Shown: one piece after another, positions 49,420 to 58,300 of the stretch
Layout of the letters: every line of letters starts with the position of its first letter
Position numbering within the stretch: the stretch's first letter is position 1
Assembly: GCA_963836695.1 (NCBI GenBank)
Contig: CAWIKX010000040.1
Span: 62,001 to 126,000, forward strand
DNA from: Roseiarcus sp963836695
GTDB taxonomy: Bacteria; Pseudomonadota; Alphaproteobacteria; Rhizobiales; Beijerinckiaceae
Direction: 5' to 3'
Length of the DNA stretch: 64,000 nt
Notes under the pieces: model-generated
What the model was told of the DNA's origin: nothing
Database searches by the model: none
The model's input: the letters and a program-made list of their open reading frames with translations, nothing else
Program-made: the position numbers and the translations under genes

Positions 49420-50334
49420 CTATTCGAAGAGCTGCGCTTCGTCGCGCTGGCGTCCACCAACGGTCGCCATATAGCTTGCTGAGAAGGCGCCCACCAGAAG
49501 TGAGATGAAAGCCCACAGTGCGACCCCGACGCCGGTTTTGCGGGCCGCGTCGGCCGCTTCCTTGGCCTTGTCTGCAGCCTGCTGCTTGGCTTTCTGCGCT
49601 TGGTCGAAGACATCGGCGACGCGCTTCTCCGCGTCTGGCTGGCTCAGTCCGGTGCGGCTCGCAACAAGCTGAGCAAGATAAGTCTTATCTGCGGCAGGAA
49701 GGTCGCCGTTGTAGACAGCGCGCGTCAGGATCCGGCCCGCCTCAGTTGTTGCGGCGGCCTGATCGCCTTGAGCCGGGTGATCGGAGCGCCAAAGCATATC
49801 GGAGAAATATCCCGTCGGATCTCCCATCGCCGACGCCGCCTGGCCGGCCGCCTGTCCTGTCGCGCTTCCCACCGCCTGCGTCGCGGCCCCCGCAAGATGC
49901 GCAGCTCCACTCACCGCCGACGTGGCTGCCGAAGCGATGAGGGCAGCGCTGATCACCGCTCCCAGCGCCCAAACTACGAGCCCATGCGCGGTGTCGCGAA
50001 AAAAAACCTCGTCTGTGTGGACGCGCGCCCACCGGGTCCGCAGCCGTCCTGCGAGATAGCCGCCGACGCCGGATGCGAACAATTGCACGGCGATGAACCA
50101 TGCCGCTGCAAGCACCGTGAATGTCGTCACCGACGGATTATTGCTCGACCAGGGGGAGACCGAGATCAAGCCAATGCCCGCGCCCAGCGCGACTAGCGCG
50201 AGGGAAAAGGCCGAAGCGACAAACGCGCCGGCGATAATCGCGCCCCACGATACGCCGGAGGCAGCGTCGATCGTTGTATCGACGGCGGTCACTGCCGACA
50301 AAGGCGCACGCGCCCCGCCTGTGGTTTGTGTCAT
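49420..50334 (-). CDS. membrane protein of unknown function
   Basis: 304 residues. Four or five membrane spans (about 30-60, 70-95, 115-145, 270-295) flank an Ala/Gln/Lys-rich central domain with many 'AA' and 'QAA' motifs ('GSATGQAAGQAASAMG', 'QAQKAKQQAADKAKEAADAARK'). The latter is a coiled-coil-like helix. Similar proteins occur in Rhizobiales without known function. It is convergent with the BMP gene. Confidence 0.7.
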   Translation of the reverse strand: MTQTTGGARAPLSAVTAVDTTIDAASGVSWGAIIAGAFVASAFSLALVALGAGIGLISVSPWSSNNPSVTTFTVLAAAWFIAVQLFASGVGGYLAGRLRTRWARVHTDEVFFRDTAHGLVVWALGAVISAALIASAATSAVSGAAHLAGAATQAVGSATGQAAGQAASAMGDPTGYFSDMLWRSDHPAQGDQAAATTEAGRILTRAVYNGDLPAADKTYLAQLVASRTGLSQPDAEKRVADVFDQAQKAKQQAADKAKEAADAARKTGVGVALWAFISLLVGAFSASYMATVGGRQRDEAQLFE

Positions 50335-50428
50335 TTCTTCTCAATCTCCCTCGTCGGGATGAAATCACACGACCGGGTATTGTCCGGCCGGGGTAGAGTG
50401 GGCAGACCCTTATGAAAACTGAGCGGCG

Positions 50429-50506
50429 CTAATGGTACAGAAGCGCGATCAGGATGATGATCGGGATCGGAACGCCGAGAAGCCAAAGCAAAATTCCACG
50501 GCCCAT
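50429..50506 (-). CDS. 25-residue single-span membrane peptide
   Basis: ATG at 50506 preceded by a strong AGGAGGGTACT ribosome-binding site. The peptide starts 'MGRGILLWLLGVPIP' and ends 'IALLYH', a single hydrophobic helix. Almost the same peptide recurs across Rhizobiales, which makes it a probable real gene of unknown function. Confidence 0.7.
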   Translation of the reverse strand: MGRGILLWLLGVPIPIIILIALLYH

Positions 50507-50855
50507 AGTACCCTCCTGTGCACGGCGCGACGTGAATGTTGACGCGCGTATAAACAGCCCCTGCCTCAATTTGTTCCAGAAACGCCTTGCGCGCTTTTTG
50601 GCGATCGGAACGTCTGTTGCCACGCGAGCGGCCGCGCCTCAGGCGGCCTCGCCGGATGAGCCCTCCTTGGCGGGCCCTTCCCTTGATTTCAGTTTAGGTC
50701 GCGGTCGGTGATTTGATCCGTCCCAAAGCCCTCCGAACCTTGGATGTAACCCACCGCCATTCAACGGTTTTGGAACAGTTCTATCTTGCGGCGGGATCAT
50801 TGACATCGCGGCGCCTGACGGTCGAAGTCCATGGGGACCGCCGCTCAGCAAGTGG
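50507..50855. other. 349-base gap, nothing recognised
   Basis: Holds the promoter of the 25-residue gene on one side and the porin gene on the other. No firm signal. Confidence 0.35.
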
Positions 50856-52445
50856 TTGGAGTTTGGATTGCGCCTTCTTCGTCGTCCACTCGGTCGCCGC
50901 CGTCGGGGCACGCTCAGGAGCGCGCTCGCTCTTGCTATTGCCGACCTCGTAGGCTCCGCCTTCGCCAACTCGGTCTCGCCACCAACAAGCCCCGCGCCGA
51001 ATCCGTCTCAGCCGGCGTTGGCCTCCTCCGCGAGCCAACCCAGTGCCGCTCCCTTCGCTCTGCCGCAGCTTACCGCGCCGCAGTTCCGCGCGGACGCCTC
51101 GGCGCCCTCGAAGCCAGCAAGCACCGGGCCCTGGGGTGCGCTCAGCGGCGACTGGCAGAATCAGAACCTGTTTGGCGAGATAGGCGGGTTGCGCCCTGCC
51201 CTGGACAAATACGGCATCCAGCTCACGATACTCGAGAACGTCGAGGCGTTTGGCAATCTGTCGGGCGGCGTCAAACAGGGTTTCGAAGACAACGGCCTGA
51301 CCACTGTCACGCTGCAAATGGACACTGAGAAGGCGTTTGGCCTCAGGGGCGGGACCCTGAACGTGAGCGGCCTCCAGATTTGGGGCGGCAATCTGACCGC
51401 GGACAACCTCATGGTCCTCCAGACCCTGACCGACATCGAGGCGCCCGTTGGCGTCCGACTTTGGGAGCTGTGGTACCAGCAAAAGTTTGGCGACAAATTC
51501 GACATCAAGATCGGCGAGCAGAGCCTCGACGAAGAATTCATCATCAGCCCCACCGCGAACTCTCTCTTCATTAACGGCGTGTCCGGCTTTCCGGCGTTGC
51601 CCGCGGCAGATCTACCTGGCGGCGGTCCCGCCTATCCGCTAGCGGGCTTAGGGATTCGCGGACGGGCGCAGGTGACCGATAGCGTGGCTGTGCTAGGAGG
51701 CGTCTTCAACGGAAGCCCGCTGCAGCTCAATTCGCCGAACACGCCGACAAGTAATCCGAATGGCGTGAGCTTCCCGCTCGACACCGGGATCTTCGCAATC
51801 GCCGAACTGCAATACGCGTTGGGCTCCAACCCGTCAGGGAAGGCGAGCAACGACGGGCCCTTGCCGGGGTTCTACAAGATCGGCGCTTGGTACGACAGCT
51901 ACAAGTTCGACGATCAGCAAACCGACACGATGGGCCTTCCTCTCGCCGATCCCTCGAGCAACGGGATCGCAGCCACGCATCACGGCGACTTCTCGCTTTA
52001 TGGGGTCGCGGACCAGATGATCTGGCGGTCGAAGGACAACGCCAATCGCAGTCTGAATGTCTTCTTCCGTCCGATGTTGACGCCGTACCAGGATCGCAAC
52101 TTGGTCAGCGCCAGCATCAACGCAGGTCTCGGCTTGCACGCGCCGCTGCCAGGGCGCGACAATGATACGTTCGGCGTCGAAATGGGGACGGCCTGGGCGA
52201 GCAGCGGCGCCTCCAACTTCGACCGGCAAATGCAATTCTCCCAACCTTCGATCTACACGCCCCTTCGCTCAAGCGAGACCTTCTTCGAGGCGAGCTATCA
52301 GTTTCAGGCCCTGCCTTCCTGGGTGATTCAGCCCGATGTTCAGTATTTCATCAATCCGGGGATGGGGATCGCCAACCCGTACGCTCCCGCACAGCGCATC
52401 AAGAACGAGTTCGTGGTCGGCATGCGGACGAACTTGAACTTTTGA
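50856..52445 (+). CDS. OprB-family carbohydrate-selective porin
   Basis: 529 residues from a TTG (start uncertain; residues 1-38 serve as a signal peptide with 'RSALALAIADLVGSAFA'). A Pro/Ser/Ala-rich linker (residues 40-90) precedes a beta-rich outer-membrane domain: 'LTILENVEAFGNLSGG', 'VGVRLWELWYQQKFGDKFDIKIGEQSLDEEF', and 'TFFEASYQFQALPSWVIQPDVQYFINPGM' with the terminal aromatic 'RTNLNF'. It is a passive outer-membrane channel for sugars or other solutes. Confidence 0.92.
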   Translation: MEFGLRLLRRPLGRRRRGTLRSALALAIADLVGSAFANSVSPPTSPAPNPSQPALASSASQPSAAPFALPQLTAPQFRADASAPSKPASTGPWGALSGDWQNQNLFGEIGGLRPALDKYGIQLTILENVEAFGNLSGGVKQGFEDNGLTTVTLQMDTEKAFGLRGGTLNVSGLQIWGGNLTADNLMVLQTLTDIEAPVGVRLWELWYQQKFGDKFDIKIGEQSLDEEFIISPTANSLFINGVSGFPALPAADLPGGGPAYPLAGLGIRGRAQVTDSVAVLGGVFNGSPLQLNSPNTPTSNPNGVSFPLDTGIFAIAELQYALGSNPSGKASNDGPLPGFYKIGAWYDSYKFDDQQTDTMGLPLADPSSNGIAATHHGDFSLYGVADQMIWRSKDNANRSLNVFFRPMLTPYQDRNLVSASINAGLGLHAPLPGRDNDTFGVEMGTAWASSGASNFDRQMQFSQPSIYTPLRSSETFFEASYQFQALPSWVIQPDVQYFINPGMGIANPYAPAQRIKNEFVVGMRTNLNF

Positions 52446-52485
52446 CTGACCGGACAAGCTCGGGCGAGCGCCGTTGCCGGGTCGT

Positions 52486-53035
52486 CTAGGGGGTCGGCGC
52501 CGTGGCGACGCGTTCCGCCGCAACGCTCACTGTCGTCCACCAGCGCCTGACAGCCAATTCATGGCAGGGCAGACGCGCCGCGCGCGGCGCGAAAGCCTCC
52601 CAGGCTGCGTGATGGAGATCGGAAACGGAAGTCAGAATGGGCTTGTGGGCTTTGATCGCTGCTTCGAATGCCGGCGTCAGACCGCCGCCGCCCAACTCCG
52701 ATTTCCCGAACTTGCTGATGATGAGCAAGTCGCAATCCGCGATCTGTGGAAGCAGCTGACGGGAGGCTACATCAAGGCCGCTTTCGTCCAGGTGGCAGGA
52801 TCTATTGTGCGGAGGGTCTTGAAGATAGATGGGAAACTGGGCAGCGCTGGCGATGCAGCGCAGAAACCCTGCGCTGCAGGTTCGATCTGGGAGCCCGTGG
52901 GGTCTCGCCGACCACTCCGATGGCGCGAAGCCCCGCAGCGCGCAGGTCACCTGCGAACGCCGCAAATAAACTCTGGACGCTGCGGCTGCCGCCTCCGACA
53001 ATTGCGGCGATGCTCGCACTGCTCAGCGCCATCAT
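52486..53035 (-). pseudogene. DUF2478 protein, one frameshift
   Basis: From the ATG at 53035 it reads 'MMALSSASIAAIVGGGSRSVQSLFAAFAGDLRAAG', then breaks in the G4 run at 52899-52902. With one G removed it continues 'VVGETHGLPDRTCSAGFLRCIASAAQFPIY' and 'IADCDLLIISKFGKSELGGGGL', the family's diagnostic region. The restored protein is about 183 residues. DUF2478 proteins are P-loop-like NTPases often near molybdate genes; no such genes are here. Confidence 0.8.
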
Positions 53036-53108
53036 GACGCAACCCTCGGTTTCCTTCAACATGCACCGGCGAGAACGGATGTTCAAGCCAAACGAAATTC
53101 TGCGCCGC

Positions 53109-54146
53109 TCAGCTCACGCCAAGCTTCCGCTGCAGGCTCGTCGACGACGTCGTGTACTGGAAGGTCAGCTTCTTGTCCGGGTAAACATAGCGGTGGGCGC
53201 GTTGGGCGGCGAGCGTCGCCTCGTGGAAACCCGAGAGGATCAGCTTGAGCTTGCCGGGATAGGTGTTGATATCGCCAATGGCGAAAATGCCGGGAACGCT
53301 CGTTTCGAACTTTGCCGTGTCAACGGGGATCAGATTCTCGTTCAGATTGATGCCCCAATTGGCGATCGGCCCCAGCTTCATCGTGAGCCCGAAGAACGGC
53401 ATCATGTCGTCGCAGGCATGGTCGTAAGTCTCACCGTTCTCGCGGCGAATCGTCAGTGCTGAAAGCTGTCCGTTTTCGCCCTTGACCCCAGTCACTTGCC
53501 CTAGCACGAATTCCATGTCGCCCGAATTGACAAGCTCGCGCATCGCGTTGACGGAGTGGGGGGCCGCGCGGAACGCGTCGCGCCGGTGAACCAGGGTGAT
53601 GCGGTCGGCTACCGGGTGCAGGTTGAGCGCCCAATCGAGCGCGGAATCGCCCCCGCCCACAATGACGACGCGTTTCCCTTTGAAATGATCCATTTTGCGC
53701 ACGGAATAGAAGACGCTTTTGGTTTCATAGGCATCGAGCCCCGGGATCGGCGGCCTCTTCGGCTGGAAAGATCCGCCGCCCGCAGCGATGAACACGGACT
53801 TAGCCTCGATTGTCTTGTCGTTGTCGGTGCCGATGCGGAACGTGGGCTGTTCCGGCCCGCCAAGAACCTCCATCCCTTCCACCATCTCGCCCAAATGAAA
53901 CTTCGGCCCGAAGGGCTCGATCTGCTTGATCAGGTTGTCTACAAGCTCTTGTCCGTTGATCACCGGAAAGCCCGGAATGTCGTAGATCGGCTTTTCCGGA
54001 TAAAGCTCCGCGCATTGGCCGCCCGCTTTAGGGAGAATGTCGATCAGATGGGCCTTGATGTCGAGCAGGCCAAGTTCGAACACTGCAAACAGACCTATTG
54101 GGCCGGCGCCGATGATCGCGACGTCGGTGGATAGCACTTCACTCAT
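53109..54146 (-). CDS. ferredoxin-NADP reductase, thioredoxin-reductase-like type
   Basis: 345 residues. FAD-binding 'DVAIIGAGPIGLFAVFELG' (7-25) and NADPH-binding 'VVIVGGGDSALDWAL' (about 162) frame a two-domain fold. The CxxC of thioredoxin reductase is absent, as in the FNR of Rhizobiales and Bacillus. It passes electrons between NADPH and a ferredoxin, here most likely the [2Fe-2S] protein encoded next to it. The gene ends with the normal 'SLQRKLGVS'. Confidence 0.94.
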   Translation of the reverse strand: MSEVLSTDVAIIGAGPIGLFAVFELGLLDIKAHLIDILPKAGGQCAELYPEKPIYDIPGFPVINGQELVDNLIKQIEPFGPKFHLGEMVEGMEVLGGPEQPTFRIGTDNDKTIEAKSVFIAAGGGSFQPKRPPIPGLDAYETKSVFYSVRKMDHFKGKRVVIVGGGDSALDWALNLHPVADRITLVHRRDAFRAAPHSVNAMRELVNSGDMEFVLGQVTGVKGENGQLSALTIRRENGETYDHACDDMMPFFGLTMKLGPIANWGINLNENLIPVDTAKFETSVPGIFAIGDINTYPGKLKLILSGFHEATLAAQRAHRYVYPDKKLTFQYTTSSTSLQRKLGVS

Positions 54147-54162
54147 GCAGATTCCTCTGTTC

Positions 54163-54483
54163 TTATCCTTGTTTTGCGGGCGTAGTCACTGAGAGACCGT
54201 CTAGCTCATCCCTGACTTTAATCTGACAGGAAAGCCTGGAATTGGGACGTACCTCGAAGGCGAAATCGAGCATGTCCTCTTCCATCTGCGAGGCCTTGCC
54301 CGTCTTTTCCGTCCATTCCTCGGCCACATAGACATGGCAAGTCGCACAAGCGCAGGCGCCGCCGCATTCAGCCTCGATCCCCGGGACCGAATTGCGGAGC
54401 GCCGTCTCCATGACCGTCGCGCCGACTTGCGCCTCGACTGATCGCGACTCTCCGGACGCGTCAACGAATGTAATTTTCGGCAT
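54163..54483 (-). CDS. adrenodoxin-type [2Fe-2S] ferredoxin
   Basis: 106 residues from the ATG at 54483 ('MPKITFVDASGESRSVEA'). The cluster Cys are in 'ECGGACACATCHVY' (C-x5-C-x2-C) plus a fourth in 'SRLSCQIKV'. It carries electrons for oxygenases or Fe-S assembly. Only 16 bases separate it from the ferredoxin reductase gene downstream, so they are one electron-transfer operon. Confidence 0.95.
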   Translation of the reverse strand: MPKITFVDASGESRSVEAQVGATVMETALRNSVPGIEAECGGACACATCHVYVAEEWTEKTGKASQMEEDMLDFAFEVRPNSRLSCQIKVRDELDGLSVTTPAKQG

Positions 54484-54681
54484 TGAACAGAACGATTCCT
54501 TGGAATACCGCGTCACGCCTCAAGGGCGCGTGAATTCGAGGGGCAAGCGCCCGCCTATACTGAGCGCGCCTACATAGTGCAAGCGCGGCGGCGCCGAAAG
54601 GGCGTCCGCCAGCGCTATTGCGATCGAGATGATTCGAGAGCTGGGCCGATGTTTCGATCTCGCCGCAGGGGCTTCGCCTGG
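54484..54681. other. gap upstream of the ferredoxin gene, nothing recognised
   Basis: Probably the ferredoxin promoter region. Nothing firm seen. Confidence 0.35.
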
Positions 54682-55047
54682 TTAGCCGCGAATGCGGTCG
54701 ATTTCGGTGAGGACCTCGACCACGGCGGATTGAAGCGAGGCAATCGCGCGCGCTTCCGCTGAGCCTTGGCCGCCGCCGGCCGAAGCCAGTTCCTCGATGC
54801 GCCATGCGGCGCTGGCCACGCGCCGGGCGCCGACGGCAAGCGCCGAGCCACGTAGCGTGTGTGCGATTTTCGCCTTTGACTCCAAAGATACAAGCGGCAG
54901 ACCTGAGAGCTCGGCAGTCAAACCGGAGCTTGCAACCGGAAGAGCCCAAGCAGCTCCGCCTCAAGCTCGTGATCGCCAAGGCATTGGCAGGCCAAATGGA
55001 ACGAGGTCGAGGGGGGGACCCAGGGCGTCGGTCGGGCTCTCAAACAT
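54682..55047 (-). pseudogene. Hpt-domain phosphotransfer protein, two frameshifts
   Basis: The ATG at 55047 begins 'MFESPTDALGPPLDLV'. An extra base at the GG of 54998-54999 shifts into 'HLACQCLGDHELEAELLGLFRLQA'. A missing base in the AAA at 54920-54922 then shifts into 'LTAELSGLPLVSLESKAKIAHTLRGSALAVGA', the phospho-His motif. About 122 residues restored. Hpt proteins relay phosphate in two-component cascades. It is divergent from the growth-pole-ring-like gene. Confidence 0.75.
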
Positions 55048-55309
55048 CGCGTGCTGTTTCGTCCGCCGAGAACCCCGCGGCTCGTGAGCGCCGCCGTTAA
55101 TCGCTGAACACTATGGAAAAACATGGTAACCGAAGCGTTAACGACGTTTGCAAGTTGCGCGGGCGGCGTGGTTTTCATCTATGAGGCTCGGCGGTAGACT
55201 GCAACGTGGTTAATTCAAAGCGTTTGGTTCGGCCGCGGCGAACCCGGGGAAACGCTTGGCGCGTGTGCCGATCATTCGGCGATCGGCGCCGGTGGAGTGA
55301 GGCGGACGC
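55048..55309. other. divergent promoter region of 262 bases
   Basis: Between the Hpt and growth-pole-ring-like genes. AT-richer around 55105-55140. No firm promoter identified. Confidence 0.4.
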
Positions 55310-58300
55310 ATGGTAAAGCAAAATCCGGCGACGGATCCGGTATCGGCTGCGATGTCGGCAATCGAGAGCGCCTTGAACCTTACCGATGATGACGAGGCCG
55401 TTCTGGCGGACGTCGGCGCCTTCTCGCCCCAGCTCGCCCCAGCGAAGCCTACGGCGGCAACGCCGGTTCTCAAGCCAAGCCAACCCGCCAGCGACGCGCC
55501 GACGCTCCTTCGCGCTGGTCCGCCGCAGCCGTCCGCGCCGGAGAACGAACCAAAACCGACTATCCCCGCGCCCACGCCAGCAAATGACGATCGTGAGAAC
55601 GTCGGGGCTGTCTTGCAGGCGATGAATGCCCGCCCGGCAAGCCAGACGCCATTCATAATCGCCTTGGTAGCCTCGCTCCTCTGGGCGACGATCTGCGCGC
55701 TCTATGCCTATATCTCCGTCTGGCCTTCGGCTTCGAGGCGACCCCTCGACATGCTGCTGCGACCCGAGACTCCGCTATTTCTGTTGGCGGCGCTCGGGCC
55801 AATCATCTTCATGTTCGCCTTTGCCGCGCTATCGCGGCGACTGCGCGAGTTGCGACAGTCGGCGCGGGCGATCTCTCAGGTCGCTGTGCGTCTGGCCGAG
55901 CCTGAGACAATGGCGGGCGAGCACGTCGCGACCCTGTCCCAAGCCATCCGCCGCGAACTCACGTCCATGGGCGACGGGGTGGAACGTGCGCTGGCGCGCG
56001 CCGCCGAACTTGAGACCCGCGTGCGGTCTGAGGTATCTACGCTCGAGCGATCCTATTCGGACAATGAGCGCAAGATCCGCCTGTTGATCGCGGAAATGGC
56101 CGATCAGCGCGAGTCGATCGTGACCAGCGGAACGCGAGTTCGCGACGCGATAGCAACAGCCCACGACAGCATCGCCCAGGATCTTGTCGTCGCCGGCGGC
56201 AATTTGAGTGAGCGTCTCACTGAAACCGGTCAAAAACTGACGGCGTCGCTCGGTGCGACGTCGGACGAGATCACTGGCGCGATGGATCGGACCGGCTCCG
56301 CGACTCTCGAGCGCATTGTCGCGGAAGGCGCGCGAATGAGCGTATCGATCGAAGCGGTCGGTGAAACCCTTGCCGACCGCCTCGCCAACACGAGCCAAAA
56401 GGCCGCTGGCGACATCCTGTCGCGAGTGGGGGACGTCGACAACCGTCTCAAGGCGGTCGGGGACACCTTGTTGTCCCGCCTGGGGGAGCGCGGCGACAAT
56501 CTGATTGAGCGCATTCAGACTTCACAGAATTCTGTGGTCGAGGCGATCGATGAGCATGGCGAGCGGGTGGCAACTCGTCTGGGGGATGCGGCCGAATTCG
56601 CGCGCAGCGCCGTCGGGGCCCATGCCGACGATGTGGTCGGGCGCATCAGTGGCAGCAGCACGCGAGCCGTCGACGCGATCAGGGCGCACGGAGACTCGAT
56701 CGCGGATCAACTTGCCGAGGCGTCGCAGGCGCTGTCGGCGGCCTTCGGCGCTCATGGCGACGACGTCCTCGGCCGCATCAACGCCAACAGCGCGGAGGTC
56801 CTGGAAGCCATTCGTTACCACGGCAACTCGATCGCCGCCCGCCTCTCCGACGCCGCCGCTTCAGCGAGCGACGCCGTCACCGCTCATGCGGACACGGTCG
56901 TCACTCGCGTTTCCGCCAGCAGCGAGGAAGCCGCGCAGACCTTGAAGCTCCATGGCGACATTGTCGCCGCGCGCCTGTTAGAGGCCGCTGAAACCGTCAA
57001 CTCGCACGGCGAGTCGGTCGCCGCTCAACTTAATGGGGCGTCGGCCGCGATGAGCAGCGCTGTCGCCGCTTACGCTGACGAGGTTGTCGGTCGGGTAAGC
57101 GCAAGCGGGGCGCAAACGGTCGAGGCGATCCGCGTCCAGGCCAACTCCGCTGCGGATCAACTCGCCCAGGCCTCGGCGGCCGCGCGCAGCGCCGTCGCCG
57201 ACTACTCCAACGAGGTGGTCGGCCGCGCGACCGCAAGCGGCGCGCAAACCGTCGAGGCGATACGGACCGAGAGCGACCGAGTCATCGAACAGCTCAACCA
57301 GGCGTCGGCGGCGACGCGCAGCGCCGTCGGCGAATATACGGAAGATGTCGTCGCGCGCGTCAGCGCAAGTGGCGATGAGGCCGCGGCGGCGATCCGCTAC
57401 CATGGCGAATCCATCGCGGATCAACTCACGCATGCCTCGGCCGCGACGCGTAGCGCCGTCGATGGGTACGCGGATGACGTGGTTGCCCGCGTTAGCGCTA
57501 GCGGCGAGCAGGCCACCGCGGCGATCCGCGTCCATGGCGACTCCGTGGCCGATCAACTCGCCGAAACTTCCGCGGCGGCGCGTAGCGCAGTGAGCGAGTA
57601 CGCGGATGACGTCGTCACCCGCGTTAGCGATAGCGGCGAACAAGCAGTTGCGGCGATTCGCTATCATGGCGACTCCATCGCCGATCAACTCGCGGAGACC
57701 TCGGCGGCCGCCCGCAGCGCTGCGGCAGAGATATCGGACGAGATTGCCGCTCGCATCAACGCCAGCGGAGACCAGGCCGTAGCGGCGATCCGGTCCCATG
57801 GCGACTCGATCGCCGACCAACTCGTCCAGACCTCTGATGCAACGCGCAGCGCCGTAGCCCAGCACTCGGACGAGGTCGTGGCCCGCATTAGCGCCAGCGG
57901 CGAACAGGCGGTCGAAGCGATCCGCTTCCACGGCGATTCGGTCGCCGACCGACTCGCCCACACTTCCGAAGTAACGCGCAGCGCCGTAGCCCAGCACTCG
58001 GACGAGGTCGTGGCCCGCATCAGCGCCAGCGGCGGACAGGCGGCCGAGGCGATCCGATTCCATGGCGATTCGATCGCCGGTCGACTAGCCCAGGCTTCCG
58101 AGGCGAGCCGCACCGCTGTCGCCGAGCACGCCGACGACGTCGTGGCCCGCATCAACGCGAGCGGCGAACATGCGGTCGAAGCGATCCGCTTCCATGGCGA
58201 TTCGGTCGCCGATCGACTCGCCCAGGCTTCCGAGGCGACACGCAGCGCCGCCGGCGAGTATGCGGACGATGTCGTCGCCCGCGTCAGCGCGAGCGGCCAA

